Origin: Desmodesmus armatus
Lineage: Eukaryota; Chlorophyta; Chlorophyceae; Sphaeropleales; Scenedesmaceae
Length of the DNA: 64,000 nucleotides
NCBI GenBank assembly: GCA_007449985.2
Contig: VIIQ02000005.1
Location: 372,001 to 436,000 of the forward strand
Direction: 5' to 3'
The position numbers and the translations under genes are program-made. Of this stretch, positions 22,095-33,851 are shown one piece after another (positions within the stretch are counted from its first letter, which is position 1; the number at the start of each line of letters is the position of its first letter). The notes below the pieces were generated by a model that did no database searches, was not told the origin of the DNA, and saw only the letters and a list, made by a program, of their open reading frames with translations.

Positions 22095-25000
22095 TCACTT
22101 CCTGAAGGGAGAGTGGACGTAAATGTTGTGTTGCTTGATGGTGTTTGCAATGACAGGGTCTCTGTATGAACCCATCTGGGACTGAGATGCGTAGTGAATG
22201 GCCTGCGCAGAAGAGAACACATCACCTTTGTCAGAACTTCTCACAATGGCATTGCAGCAGATCAATACGATCAGCCATAACAGCACTGCCCTAACTAAGC
22301 TGGAGGCAAGTCCACGTGTACTATGTTGTGCTTATCCCTTCAAAATGGTGCGTCGTACCTGAACGTCCCATGACGCCAGGGCCCACAAGTAGACGCCATC
22401 GACACGGTACTTGCCGCCACTCCTGCCTCCATCCATAAGCCACCTGGATGTCTCCCTGCATCAGCACAGTCAACGACGTGTATGTGAGGGGAACTGATGA
22501 TGACAGCACACTGCATGGCAAACACGTTGTTACCTGAACAGGACGCACAACACATACCTGCAGCTGCCCCAGAATGCCCTGCTGCAAATCATGCCCTCAT
22601 TCTCATCCTGTATTCCAGCAGGCATGCTTACTTGTAGAAGCGACGGCGCCAGTTGCGGACCTCGATGCGCTGGCTCTCAGGCGCATCGGTCTTCCAAGGG
22701 TCTGCATGCAGAGGGAAGGGCACACGCGTGTGCGTACGAGGTCCAGAGTTTGGGAAGGCTGAAAGCGCTTTGTTTGGTCAGTTCAATACAAGTCCATGAT
22801 GGACAGGCAGGCTAGTGCACTGCGCTGTAGTAGCGGCTACTACAGGCTACAACCAATGGCCGCATGCACTTTTGGCTCTTGTAGGCCTCAAAACCTCAGA
22901 ACCTCTGGGGTTGCATTTCTGTGCATGGAAATGGCCTGCCAGGCATGGAAATGGCCTGCCAGTGTGGGCCACACCTGTCTTGGGGTTGTACGATCCAAAA
23001 ATGCCAAAGAAGGGGAGGGACGCGGCTTCATCAGCCGTCTGCGCAGGGACACTGCCATTCTGGTGGATGCCACCCCCAACTCCATACTCGCTCAAGATCA
23101 GGGCCTTGCCCTTCTTGTTCAAGAGCTGCGCGCACCAGCAGAGACATACGCGAATCAGGGGGCATGTTGATAGGAGTGTGGCGAGGGCAGTGGATTGTGG
23201 AGAGGACAATCAGCTCTTGTGTAGCTAGAATTGTTGCAACTGTGAATGCTGTTCAAGATGGTGCGAGTTCATCTTGACGCAAAGGGCCCACAACTCAATC
23301 CAGCAACTTGTGGGCAGCCGGCAGCGTACCTCTTGCAGATTTGGGCCAAACTGCCGCAGCTCAACATCAAACTGCATGATGGCATCCTCCAGGTCTGTCA
23401 GCAGGAACTGTCCCTTGAGAGCTGTGGGAAAAAGCACCGCGCTTGGCAAGTAAACCTTAGTGCTACTACTAGAAAGGTGTTCGGAAAGCAGGCCAGGGAC
23501 CTTGCAAGCCAGCTGGCTGCAAAACTCATGCTGTGCGGAGTGAGTGAGCAACATTGCTACAGTCACAATGCACACTGTGGCAGTGTCATTTGATGCATTT
23601 TCAGGCGTCTGGGGACGTGCTGATATGTGCTCCACGACAAGGTGTTGCTTACCAGCATAAGAGCTGATGCCAATGAAGTCAACAGTTTCATACAGCTCAT
23701 TGATGGCAGCTTTGTTGAACTCCTTCGAGACCTTCTTCATGGCGTCTGGCAGGAGGGTCAGGTAGGCGGTGGGATCGACCAGGTCCATCAGCACACACGC
23801 GCACTGCAGGCACAGGGCGATGAACAACCTGTTTGAAACTGTACTACAGTCCCTAGTAGGGAACTGTGCTTGAGCCTTGATAGTGGTAGGCACTGTGTGA
23901 CTGAAGTAGTGCCAGTGCAGTGCCGGCTTGGCGGCTTGGCACATGTGTACAGCGGATGATTTTGGCAACTACTAGATGCTGTCCTCCACCTGAGCCGGGC
24001 TTACCAGCTTGTTGAAATTGGTCGATACCCCTATCTTTAGGTTGGGGGTGAGCTGATCAGCATCATCGCGGCCTGCCAAGATGTCTGCCTTGAGCCTTGA
24101 CACCGTTTTTGTCCAGGCCTGAGGCTCCCTCACAACAGTGGCGCTCATCTCTCCTGCATACGTGAAGGAACATGCAACCGGTTGCGTGTGACACCAGGGT
24201 TGGCAGTCCACGCCATAGCACAGCTGGCCTGTGCTCAGCGCATCGAGCATGCATGCGTGCGCACACATGGCTGCATGTCCTGCAACGGCTGATGTGCTGC
24301 CATGCAGCACACAGGGTCTCTGTTGCACTGTGGCACCGGCCGGGTGCCCGAGTCACTTCAGTCCAGCCAAGGGCTGGTGACAAGCGCTACTTACCCTGCA
24401 TGGCAAACCAGACTTGCGTGGTGGGGTTGATCACTGCATTGAGGGCCTGTGCGATGGGCTTCAGCATAACCTGAACAAGAAACAGGGCCAACAACATACA
24501 TGTAATTATTACAAGGGGTGTTAGCGTCCAGCCTGCTGCCAAATGCCTGTACATGTACAAATTTGCTGCAGGTGGGGGCTCCATCTGAGTCCTCAGGACT
24601 CTCTGTTGACAGGCTGTGATGCGCTACATGAACTTCAGGTTGAACGAACACTGGTCCATGAAGGCACTGAGCGCGCAGACACTTTGACTCACATCATAGT
24701 AAGAGAAGCCCCCATACTTTTGCAGGGGATCAAACCACAGGGCATTCCTCCAGCCACCGTACTCCAGGCCGTCATCCAAGTGGGGCGTGATGGCAATGTC
24801 AAGGCCCTGCAGACATGCAGCGCATCTTGCAGTGGTGTGCCTTTTCAGCACCTCATATGCCGGTGTGCTGACAGTAAATTCTTGACACCAGCGCTTGTGT
24901 TGGTTGCTGCCAGCAGTGCACATCACACGAGCACATGCATGTGGTGCTGAGTGAGGCAGCAGCATCCAACACTCACCATCTCAACAGCCTTTGTCAGACA

Positions 25001-25710
25001 CCACTGCAGGCCAAACCTGAAGCGGTCGATGGCAAGGCGGTTGAACTTCGGGCATCCCTCTCCCCAGCGGATCTTGTGGCAGTAATAGTCAACCTGCAGG
25101 CCCAGCAGGACACACACTCAGCCAAGGCTGCGTGGACAGCAGCTGCGCTGTTGCATGGCATCCACTTCTCTGCACAAACATGCAGGGCAGATGGCTGACC
25201 TGGCCTGCACATGCATGGGCATGCTGCTGCACATGATAAACTGCCTTGTGGCTGTGACAGGCGTTGTGACACAACCAGTGTAGTACCACACAGGCCTGGA
25301 CAGCCCTGCAGGCCAGCACACACCCAGCACACTAGCTGCTAAGCCTTGTTGCCCACCTTGCCGTCAAAGTTGTCATCCACCCAGTAGTGGGTGACCATGA
25401 AGTTGACCACCTTGGCCTTGTACTCGTTGGCACGGTACAGCATGTTGATGCACTTGCTGCTCCAATCCTCCGCAGCACGGCCCACGTAGTCAACATCCCA
25501 GTCGGTCTGGTACAGCAGGGACACGGTTGAAGAGATCTCCGTGCCAGCGTGGCCAGTGATGGTGGGGAAGGGGGCGTTGAAACCTGCAAGGAAGCTGTCA
25601 CTGTACACTTGTGGGTTGTCTGGTGGGCTGTTGGGTGCTGCCATGGCCAGGAGCATGCAGCATCCAAGCAGCAGCACGCCACGAAGCAGGATTGATGGCC
25701 GTCTAGTCAT
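22095..25710 (-). CDS. Secreted glycoside-hydrolase-like protein, clan GH-A type
   Basis: Eleven exons: 25357-25710, 24977-25093, 24693-24806, 24395-24470, 24005-24153, 23653-23803, 23330-23421, 22975-23125, 22632-22701, 22359-22455, 22095-22202; phases close, 492 aa. The chosen start (MTRRPSILLRGVLLLGCC) gives a clean signal peptide; an upstream in-frame extension is open but would hide it. TIM-barrel-like strand ends are visible: GLDIAITPHLDDG, QVWFAMQGE (Glu about 222, position of a strand-4 acid/base), VDFIGISSYA, and ALILSEYGVGG (Glu about 364, position of a strand-7 nucleophile), then YLWALASWDVQ. This matches the general clan GH-A layout, but no exact CAZy family is recognised. Likely acts on a wall or extracellular polysaccharide. 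A 20-bp tandem duplication lies in its eighth intron near 22923-22964. Confidence 0.75.
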
Positions 25711-27106
25711 CGCTGAAGTCTGCTTTGGTTTGAAAAGCAGGCCGAAGGAGCGGCCTTTGCCGAGGAGGGAAGGCACGATGCGAAGCAACAGGGACGCCTC
25801 TCGCCCTCTGGATACTACTAATGGTATAAGAATCCTTGAGCTTGCTTTACCACCGTTTGGTCCCTGTTTGGAAGAGCTTTTATAGTTCAAACCCAACGGT
25901 TGAAACCGCAACTGCTGAACCCTTGCAAGGGGGTCTGGATTGCACAACGCAGTGCGTCGCACGTATCTCATCTACACCAGCTTCAAGTCATGTTTCCAAA
26001 GCATCAAAAGCTGGACACAACCCTTGCTGCCCAAAGAAAGGGACGCTGCTGTTGTGATCAGGCACTTGCTTGTTGGAAAGCTGGGAGACAGGACCGCCCA
26101 CCAGCCACAGTACCTTGACAGCTTAAGCTGCTGTGAAACCTGTAGAACCGCACCGGCTACTCTGTTACCCAATATGCACACCAAGAATCACAGTCTTGTG
26201 GCAGACTTCAACGTCCTGGGAGGTTCACAGCAGCCAAGGGTGCCAACCAGCATAGGCCGATGCAGTATCGCAGCAGCAAAGCATTGAGGAGGTTGATTGA
26301 CTGATACTCATGAATCCTCAGCCGCAGTCTGTCACCCAAGGTTCTATGTTGAACACCTGGTGCTAGCGACCAGGGCTGCACTTGCCAGACGCGCCACACA
26401 TAGCCTGCAACTTCATCAACATCATAATTTGTGCCCCATCTGGCCTAGTGCTGCAGCAGTTGCAGGTGGCGCAGGAAGCACACAGCAGCGACCCTGCCCT
26501 GCCGTCAGCTGACGACTGTGCCCGCCTTCACTGCGCTGCTGTGACCGGGATCTTGGAAGTAGAGCTGGCCCAGCTTGTTTTTGCACCTTGGCCCGCAAAG
26601 CCTGCACAGTACAGCCAGGGTGAGAGCCCCCAGTCAGCATTGTTGCATACAACTGCAGGTGCTATGGAGGGTTTTTGGACACAAACCCCAACTGACGCAT
26701 GTGAGGGGACTGATTCTGACTGCTGTGCAAGAGATCCCCAGTACAGTACTCTAGAGTCTATAAGCTAGTAGCGGAGTCAGCACAGCTGCATCTGCGTGCA
26801 CAGTGCTGATGGAGTGCCAGTGCAGGCTGCACTGCACACCACGTCTGTGAACTTCATGATGGCACATGGTGCAGCTTGCGGCTACACTGCTGCACATCTA
26901 CGACCCTCTGCAGGTGGTTGTGGACCCAGCCGGCTGGCTCTTGTATCGTAGCCGCCTACAGCCTCTTTGACACTGCACCCCTTGCCTGTGACAGCCAAGT
27001 GACGGTGTGAAGAGCCCCATAGTGGCCACAATCACACAGCAGCGCCTGCTGCATCGGCAAGACAAGCCCATCATGGGCCCTAGGCTGACATGCCCACAAC
27101 ATGTCC
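25711..27106. other. Intergenic region holding an ankyrin-like relic
   Basis: Lies between two minus-strand genes. No intact gene was found. The right half carries plus-strand fragments resembling ankyrin repeats (see 26440-26930). Confidence 0.4.
26440..26930 (+). pseudogene. Possible degraded ankyrin-repeat gene fragment
   Basis: Two short plus-strand frames resemble ankyrin consensus: DDCARLHCAAVTGILEV around 26510-26560, and DGVPVQAALHTT...MMAHGAA...GYTAAHL around 26807-26905. Each is followed by a plausible GT, but frames on either side are interrupted and no start, continuation or end could be joined, so this is at best a relic or a gene I cannot assemble. Similarity is weak. Confidence 0.25.
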
Positions 27107-27982
27107 TTACTCACCGTAGTACTTGTAGTGGCCATACGACTGGTGCTGCGCGCGCTTGCCGCCTTCTCCGTGCCCATAGCTGCTGTGGGGTTCTGCAATT
27201 GTCCGCACCCGGCGCACCCGCCACGGCTGTGTACTGCATAAGTGAGCAGATGCTGGCTGCCCGGTCATCACATCCACATCCATGACCATGTTCATGCCGT
27301 AACATGGGACCCCCTTCTGAGTCTTGTTCAGCCTGCTGGACACGTCTGCATCACTCTCATGTGGAGCAGTGGTAAGGCCAGCACGCCTTTGGCTGCCCCT
27401 GCTGCTGCTTGTGCCACCGAAGACAGAGGGCTTGCCATGGGCTGGAGCAGTGGCTGGGCGCATGCTGGCATCCCAATCTGCAGGACAACACAGACAACAG
27501 AGCACCAACTTTCTGCATGCATCACATCGACAACCTGTCCAAATCGCTCATCCCACAACCTGCAGCATGTCCGTGATGGGTTCAATGCAGAGCCAGACGA
27601 CGCCGCCCACAACTTCATCACAACCGATAAGTTTCCTTGGCCAGTAACCCAAAGATCATTCAAGCCGTGTGCAGTGACCTTGACAGAGGCAGCACCAGCC
27701 AACAGCAGCCAGCACAGCGTGCCATCGCTCCTGACCTTCCTTCCTGCGGGTGCTGTATAGCGCAGGGCGCTCCAGCTGCCTCAGTATGGCCCTCTCTTGC
27801 TGTGTTAGTGAAGCCAGAAAACGATTGTGGCCGTTGTCTGGCGAGTGGAAATGCTGCATGACACCCTTTGCATTCTCCTGCCGTAGGTCACTCTCAGTCA
27901 GGCAGTGCACAGGCAGCGAGTACAGTGTCTTGTTGAGTCTGCTGGCCCGATTCACACCCACTCCGTAAGCTGCAGAATCCAT
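27107..27982 (-). CDS. Unknown small protein (190 aa) with repeated SRLNKT motif
   Basis: Three exons: 27736-27982 (start MDSAAYGVGV), 27272-27477, 27107-27226, with GT-AG boundaries and matching phases. The last exon ends GHYKYYGE-stop. The protein is basic, without membrane or signal segments. The motif SRLNKT occurs twice (NRASRLNKTLYSLPV and DVSSRLNKTQKGVP), suggesting an internal duplication or a repeated binding site. The middle part MRPATAPAHGKPS and the Tyr/His/Gly-rich C-terminus look disordered. Family not recognised; the style is reminiscent of small axonemal or microtubule-associated proteins, which is only an impression. It shares a ~305-bp divergent promoter with the LRR gene. 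Confidence 0.6.
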
Positions 27983-28287
27983 GATAGCCAAGGCGTTATG
28001 ACTGCAAGTCCTCTGCACAGGACAGCACAGAAAACAGGAGCAGCAACTGGTGTGCCGGTCCCAGGAGTAATGTGGATGGACAATCACACTCGTACACACG
28101 AAAATGTTTGAATCAATACTTGCTTTGGTTCCTATGACATGTCTTTCCTCTGTCACGAGGTTTTACTGCTGTTACTGGCTGTAGCGGCTGTATCGACATG
28201 GGGTCACTCGCAAGGAGAACGATGTGCCATGTTCTTTTCTTTGTAAACAGAATACAAGATTTGCTTTGATCCGGTCATGCCGATGCC
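27983..28287. promoter_or_regulatory. Divergent promoter region, unknown small protein / LRR gene
   Basis: 305 bp between the two divergent start codons. No TATA box or named element recognised. Co-expression of the two genes is a reasonable inference from the layout only. Confidence 0.4.
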
Positions 28288-30713
28288 ATGGCCACGAAGG
28301 CAAAGGGCAAAAAAAATGGTGTGTATCTGTGCGCACCCCCTCAACCTGCATGAGCATCCAAGGATGTAGTGTCAAAACTACAAAGACACTGAATGCCTCT
28401 TTTGGTTTGCAGGAGATGTCATAAGTGCACTCAAGGCGTTTGAGACAACACTCAGAGCAGTCTGCAGACACAGCAGCGTGCCAGTGTATCGACCGCTGCT
28501 GGAGCAGCTGCAGCAGCACCAGGACCTGTCGCAGCCTCTGACAGCGGTGAGCATTTGAGGGTCTGCAATGCAGCCACAGCATGAGTTTGATTTATTCCAT
28601 CTGATCTGACAGCATTCTGTGGTTGCTTGCAGGTGGTCATCAGTGCATCTACACATCCTGAGGTGGTTGCTGCTGTGGCTGATTGCTTGGCATCCTACCC
28701 AGCAGCGAAGAGCCTCAGTTACTTGGGGTGCTGTGTGGGTGACAAGGTGCGGGCACTGTTGTTGGTCTGTGTGCGTAGGGTGGGGGGGGGGGAGCTTGAT
28801 AGGTTGCTGCGCAGAGTAGACAGCTACTAGTAGGTGACAGGGGCCCTGGGTTGCAACCAGCATATCACACTGTGAGTCCATCGGGGTGTACCTGTGACTG
28901 TTTTTTGCAGGGGCTTGCTGCCATTTCAGCCCTCCTTCAAGCTTCAGGCAGCAGATGGTGGCGTGGGTGCAGGCTGACAGCATTGGAGCTCAGCAATGCA
29001 GGCCGGCCGTCCACCAGCAGGCCAGTTTCACCAGCAGCGTTTGCAGACCCTGCTGCTGTCAGCCCCAGCACTGCAACCACACCCTTTGGGCAGGGCAGCT
29101 CCCATGGACTCCAGCGTGAGCCGATGCGCCCAGCAACCGCCCCTCAGAGCAGCTGCACCAGCCACTCTAGGTTAGGCGCAGGTGAGATATCCCACTGGCA
29201 GTACTGCTGGCTCAACTTGAGCCCTTGAAGGGCACAAACCATCTCAAATCATTGCCAGGTGTGAGCTGGCAGGTACCATGATACTGATCATGATGCATAC
29301 ATGTCAGTGATCACTTGCAAAATGAGCAAGCTGCTGTAGTAAATGTGTCCTGTGGGGTCTCCTGCCTGCAGGCATCTGCCCAGCGCTGCCCGGATACCTG
29401 CGTCCGGACAGCCCACAGCGTGCTCAGGACGACCTCAGGCTCAGCACACTGCAGCTGCGTGAGGTGCACTACAAAGTGAAAGCGCCAAAAAGCATGATGG
29501 AGATCAGGACATGGGCCCTGGCCCCAACGCTTGGCACTGAATGGCGCTCACACCAGCCAGCCGGCAGCAGCAACCCCAGCAGTCCTACAGCTATTGGTGC
29601 AGGGAGCAGCAGCATCAGTAGCCCGCCTGGCCAGCTGTCGTGCTGTTTCAGCCCTGGTGCCTTGCAGCAGCTGTCCCTTGCACTGAGGGTGACAGGCCTG
29701 GAACTACAGCGCCTGGTGCTGGATCACACAGCGTTGGGAGACCAAGGCACTGCAATACTTGCAGTGGGGCTAGGTGCCTGCAGCACCCTCAAGGTGCTGA
29801 GCCTGCGCTACTGTGGGGTAGGTCCTGCAGGCGCTCAGGCGCTGGCTGAAGCGCTGGTCCCAGCATGCAAGCAGCGCATTGCGAGCAGCAGCAGCTCAGC
29901 ACCACCAGCAGCTGCAGGCTCAGCTGGTTCTCGCGCTAGCCTGAGCTGTCTCAACCCACAGCTGGCGCCAGCAGCAGAAGCAACAGCCGGGTCCCCGGCA
30001 GCTAGCAAAAGCAGCAGCGCGACCTCGCCCAGCGGCAGCAGCAGTGTCAGCAGGGAGCCCCAGCTGGTTGAGTTGCGGCTGGATGGCAACCCGCTGGGCG
30101 CCGCAGGGCTGCACTCAGTGAGCAAGGCAGTGCGGCTGATGTCCAGCATCAAGGTCCTCACACTGGCTGGTGTCAGCGTAGACTGCCACACTTCTCGGGC
30201 GGCACTCGAAGTGCAAGTGTTGGCGCATTCACTGCTGGCCGGGCCAAATGAGCTGTGCACGCTCGACTTCACAGATAACCACATCAGTAAGTCGCATGTT
30301 ACAACTAGGGACTGACTTGCGCACAGCAGGCGCAGTGTGCAGTAGCACTGTGCAGTGCAGGGACAACCCTTGCTATGCCTTTATCCTTCATGGCTTGGTT
30401 GCAATCACCGTACCAGCCAAGGCAGTCATGCTGAGCAGAGCTCAAGATCGTGTGGACATCGTGGCTCACACCATGTTCATATCAGACCAGTGTGAATCAC
30501 CCCATTTGCCTTCCTGCACCTGTCGCTGCTGCAGGTGACGAGTGTGCTGTCTACTTTGTCGGGCTGCTGAAGGGCAAGCCCTCCATCACACTGCTCAAGC
30601 TGACACCCCGCCTCAGCCCCAGCACAGTGCAGCAGCTGTCAGCGCTACTGGAGGAGCACCAGAAGGCAGCAAGAGCAGCACGTGCAAGCAAGAAGAAAAA
30701 GAAGTCAAAGTGA
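28288..30713 (+). CDS. Leucine-rich-repeat protein (RNI-like), 547 aa
   Basis: Six exons: 28288-28318, 28413-28546, 28633-28746, 28911-29181, 29372-30286, 30535-30713; all GT-AG, 1,644 nt in frame. Starts MATKAKGKKN and ends in a Lys-rich tail (ASKKKKKSK). Leucine-rich repeats of the ribonuclease-inhibitor type are interspersed with Ser/Ala/Pro linkers: LTALELSNAG, LQRLVLDHTALGDQGTAIL, LKVLSLRYCGVGPAGAQALAEAL, LVELRLDGNPLGAAGL, LCTLDFTDNHIS. Such proteins are protein-interaction scaffolds; several in green algae are flagellar, but nothing here proves that. No F-box, kinase or membrane segment was seen. Both termini are basic. Confidence 0.8.
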
Positions 30714-32047
30714 AATGTGCAGCTGGGGCTGTGGGTGTGGCGGCATGTGGAGCTGATGTGGCTGTTGGTTGCAGAATCAGAACGTACGACGTTCCAGAAT
30801 CAGAACGTACCAAGTTACCATGTGGCACAAGGTAGCTATTGCACTGAGCCAGTCAAGCCAAACTGGGCTGGTGTCACCCAGGACTGCTGTTGACACATAT
30901 ACTCAACAGTGCGTGTGTGACATGGGAGTTTACACTCCACAAACAACTAGCATGGATGAACAGTGTGCCCAGTGGCAGCAGCCTGGACGATCCCAGGCAC
31001 ACCCATGCACAGCTGTTCTTGGCGTGTACTACGGTATGCGAGACTGTGTACAGTGTGCTTGGGGTACTGCCCAAAGCTGAGGCATGGGGCCTGCGCGCCC
31101 TGTATCATGCCATGGTTGTTTCATAATTTCCGTGTCAGACAGGCTGTTTTGTGATAGGCCTGTTGGACTGGGGCCTGTGCAGGGGGCTTGTCACTACTAG
31201 AAAGGCGGTGGGCAGGCAGCAATTGTCCCGCGTCAACACCCCCGACACATGTCATTCACAGAAGGTCGTGACTGAAGCCAAAGGTTGTATGCTCAGATAG
31301 TCCAAGTGAGCTTTGGACTCCAAACCCCTTCGGAAGGGGTTGGGCCGCACCATGCAACGACGATCATGTGGACACTGAACTGAGCACATGATGCCCCACC
31401 TTGCTGCCACTGGCAGTACTGGTGGCACACAACAATTGCATATACTTTACACTTCACGACTTGACAAGTCACATGGCGGACAATGTTGCAGACAAACGCT
31501 CTCCACTGGCAGACCTTCAGCTTCACTGGTGCTATCAGCAAGAATCCTCAACTGATAGGCACTGTCACAAAGCATCCGCACCAGCACCACAGGAGCAATT
31601 CACTCCACCTACTGTGACTGCAAGGACACTCATTCAACAGATGTACAAGGGATGCTGATGCACACTCCACACCACGCTCGAAGCACCCCAGCTGCAATAG
31701 CTGACAGGGGGTGGGTGGGCCTGCAGGATAAGGCCCTGCAGGGGCAGGTCCAACCCGCTGCCATGGACACCATACAACGACACACCCGAGCACACAACAA
31801 CTGCAAGTGTGTGAAAGTATTATCTGGCAAGCACAGCTTTTGCATGGGGTCACGTGCGTGCAGTTCGCATGGCTGGCAGTGACTAGCGGCGGGAACACAT
31901 GCACGACAATTGGAGGACGTGAGGCAGGATGACTGATGTACACAAGCCACTGACACAGCACCAAGACACAGCGATGACTTCGCAATGCATCAGCCGGGCG
32001 GTGCCCACAACAGGGACAAGGAGCCAGGAAAGCAGTGCAGCTGCAGC
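30714..32047. other. Intergenic region with a short perfect hairpin
   Basis: Convergent 3' flanks of the LRR gene (+) and the isochorismatase-like gene (-). No exon recognised. Contains the hairpin at 31323-31341. Confidence 0.45.
31323..31341. repeat. 8-bp perfect inverted repeat (AACCCCTT-CGG-AAGGGGTT)
   Basis: Stem AACCCCTT pairs with AAGGGGTT around a CGG loop. It lies between two convergent genes, where it might influence 3' ends or merely be chance. No flanking U-tract or duplication was found. Confidence 0.5.
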
Positions 32048-33502
32048 TCAAAGAGCTGATGAGTTGGGCAGGCCCAGTGAGTCCATGCGCGGCTCCTGCA
32101 CAAGCTTTGATATCTCCTTGAACTTGGGTGCAGAAGCATCCTGCAAGCACAACATGACGGCGGCAGACTTCATCATCCGACAACCCCGTACTTCCTTTGA
32201 CATTGTGCAATCAGCAGCACAAATTTCAGTCACCATAAACTGCCTATGGATGGAACCTGCAGCCGGCGTGCTTGCCGGTGCAGCTGCACTGAAGCACTCT
32301 CAAGCCGGGGCTGTTTTGGATGCATGACGATGAACCAATGGATGCAGCCCCTGTGTCGCTGGCAACGTAAGTAGCCTGCACTCAGCACAGTTGGACGGCC
32401 CAGCCTACCTGCATCAACTGGAACAGAGCCATCTCACTGGTCACCAGGAATGCCCCACTCTGTGCTGCTCTGTGTAGGCCAGCTGCCCTGTCTGTCGTGC
32501 GCTGGGAGCTGGCAGCATCAACAACAATATGCACCTGCAGAGAAGCACAGAGAGCTGTCAACCTGGGAGTGTTGCAGTTGACAGTGTTGATGAATTGATA
32601 ACTTGACGTTGACAAATTTTGGCGGCATGCTCAAAGCCGCCGCAGCAAATCAACAGCCGGCCAGCACCAACACGGCCCTCATACGCAAGACCACACAGCA
32701 CGTGGCAGCACAGAAGGCATGATGGAGGTGCTGCCGCAACCATCACGGGAACACCTCCTCACCTCATAGCCTGATTCCAGCAAGTCCAGTGTAGTCTGCA
32801 GCATGCACACATGCGCCTCGATGCCACAGAGAAGTACCTGCGCAGCAGCACGACTGTTGGGTGGCACCGACAAGCCAGCGATGCATGTCATGCATGTCGC
32901 GTAGTCTGTAGCTTGTTGCCCTTCAGCCATGCAGCAGCGATGACTCAGCTTGGTGCTCTTGGTGCTCCAGAGGCTGCACCAGTTCCTCACTGCCGGCCTG
33001 CATGCTGCTGCAGTGACGCACCTGCGACACTGCTGACTTCTGCTTGAGCAGGTCGTGGACCTCAGGTGTGATCATACTGAAGCGTGTCTTGGCGATGATG
33101 GGTGCACTGGCAGGCAGCACGTCCTTCAGCTCAGTCACGGTGCTGCCCAGTGCCTTTGGGTACTGCTCTGTGGCAATGATGGGCAACCCTAAGATGTTGG
33201 CACCCCGGATCTGTGCACGGAAGTCAGTCGCACGCAGCACAAAGGTCAGCCCAGCTGCACACTGGCCAGTACTGCCAGGCTGAGCCCCCCCCCCCCGCCA
33301 AGACAGATGGGTGGGGGAGTGGAGACGCAGCAGGTTTCCCTGTGATGCAGCTGGAGTGTCTTACCATACGCCGGGATGTATCAACAACAGCTGGGAAGCC
33401 GCTGATGATGGGTCTGAACCGCTCCTGAATGTCGCAGACCAGCAGCGCTGTTGAGGTGGGCAGCAACTTGCCCAGACGTGCTGCTTTGCTGGACAGAGCC
33501 AT
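32048..33502 (-). CDS. Isochorismatase-like cysteine hydrolase (ISOC type), 206 aa
   Basis: Five exons of whole codons: 33365-33502, 33022-33210, 32763-32837, 32409-32534, 32048-32140. The catalytic triad of the isochorismatase-like fold is visible: Asp24 (ALLVCDIQERF), Lys87 (IIAKTRFSM) and Cys120 (VLLCGIEAHVC). The TEQYPKALGS block and GIEAHVCMLQT match the eukaryotic ISOC1/ISOC2 group. The physiological substrate of these proteins is not established. The N-terminus (MALSSKAARLGKLL) is short and mildly basic; a mitochondrial location is possible. C-terminus FKEISKLVQEPR is typical of the group. It is divergent from the YbeY-HAD gene across 349 bp. Confidence 0.9.
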
Positions 33503-33851
33503 TGTGAGGTCTTTAAGAGGAGCAGGCACACAGGTACGGAGTTGATTGGGAGAAGTGGGCTGGGTGACCTTGTAGTGGGGGCAGATCAACTGTGTAGATG
33601 AACTGAACGTGGTTGTCGGATGATGCTGACCACTCAAACATGAAAGTCACTATACTTGCGTCACCAACCTTACGACGATGGGAGGCGCTAGGGGGTTTTG
33701 CAGTACGTCAATTTGTCACCATCAGTCATGGTAGTTGCTGGTGTTGGCTGACTGCCAAGCTCCGGGCCTGGAGCATTACAGTGTTGCCCTAGGCCCCAAG
33801 TATGAGTGATTGAATGTGCATGCATCCTCTCGAAGATTCCTCTCACCCTGC
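33503..33851. promoter_or_regulatory. Divergent promoter region, isochorismatase-like / YbeY-HAD genes
   Basis: 349 bp between the two start codons. No clear TATA or named element. A shared promoter is inferred from layout. Confidence 0.4.
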
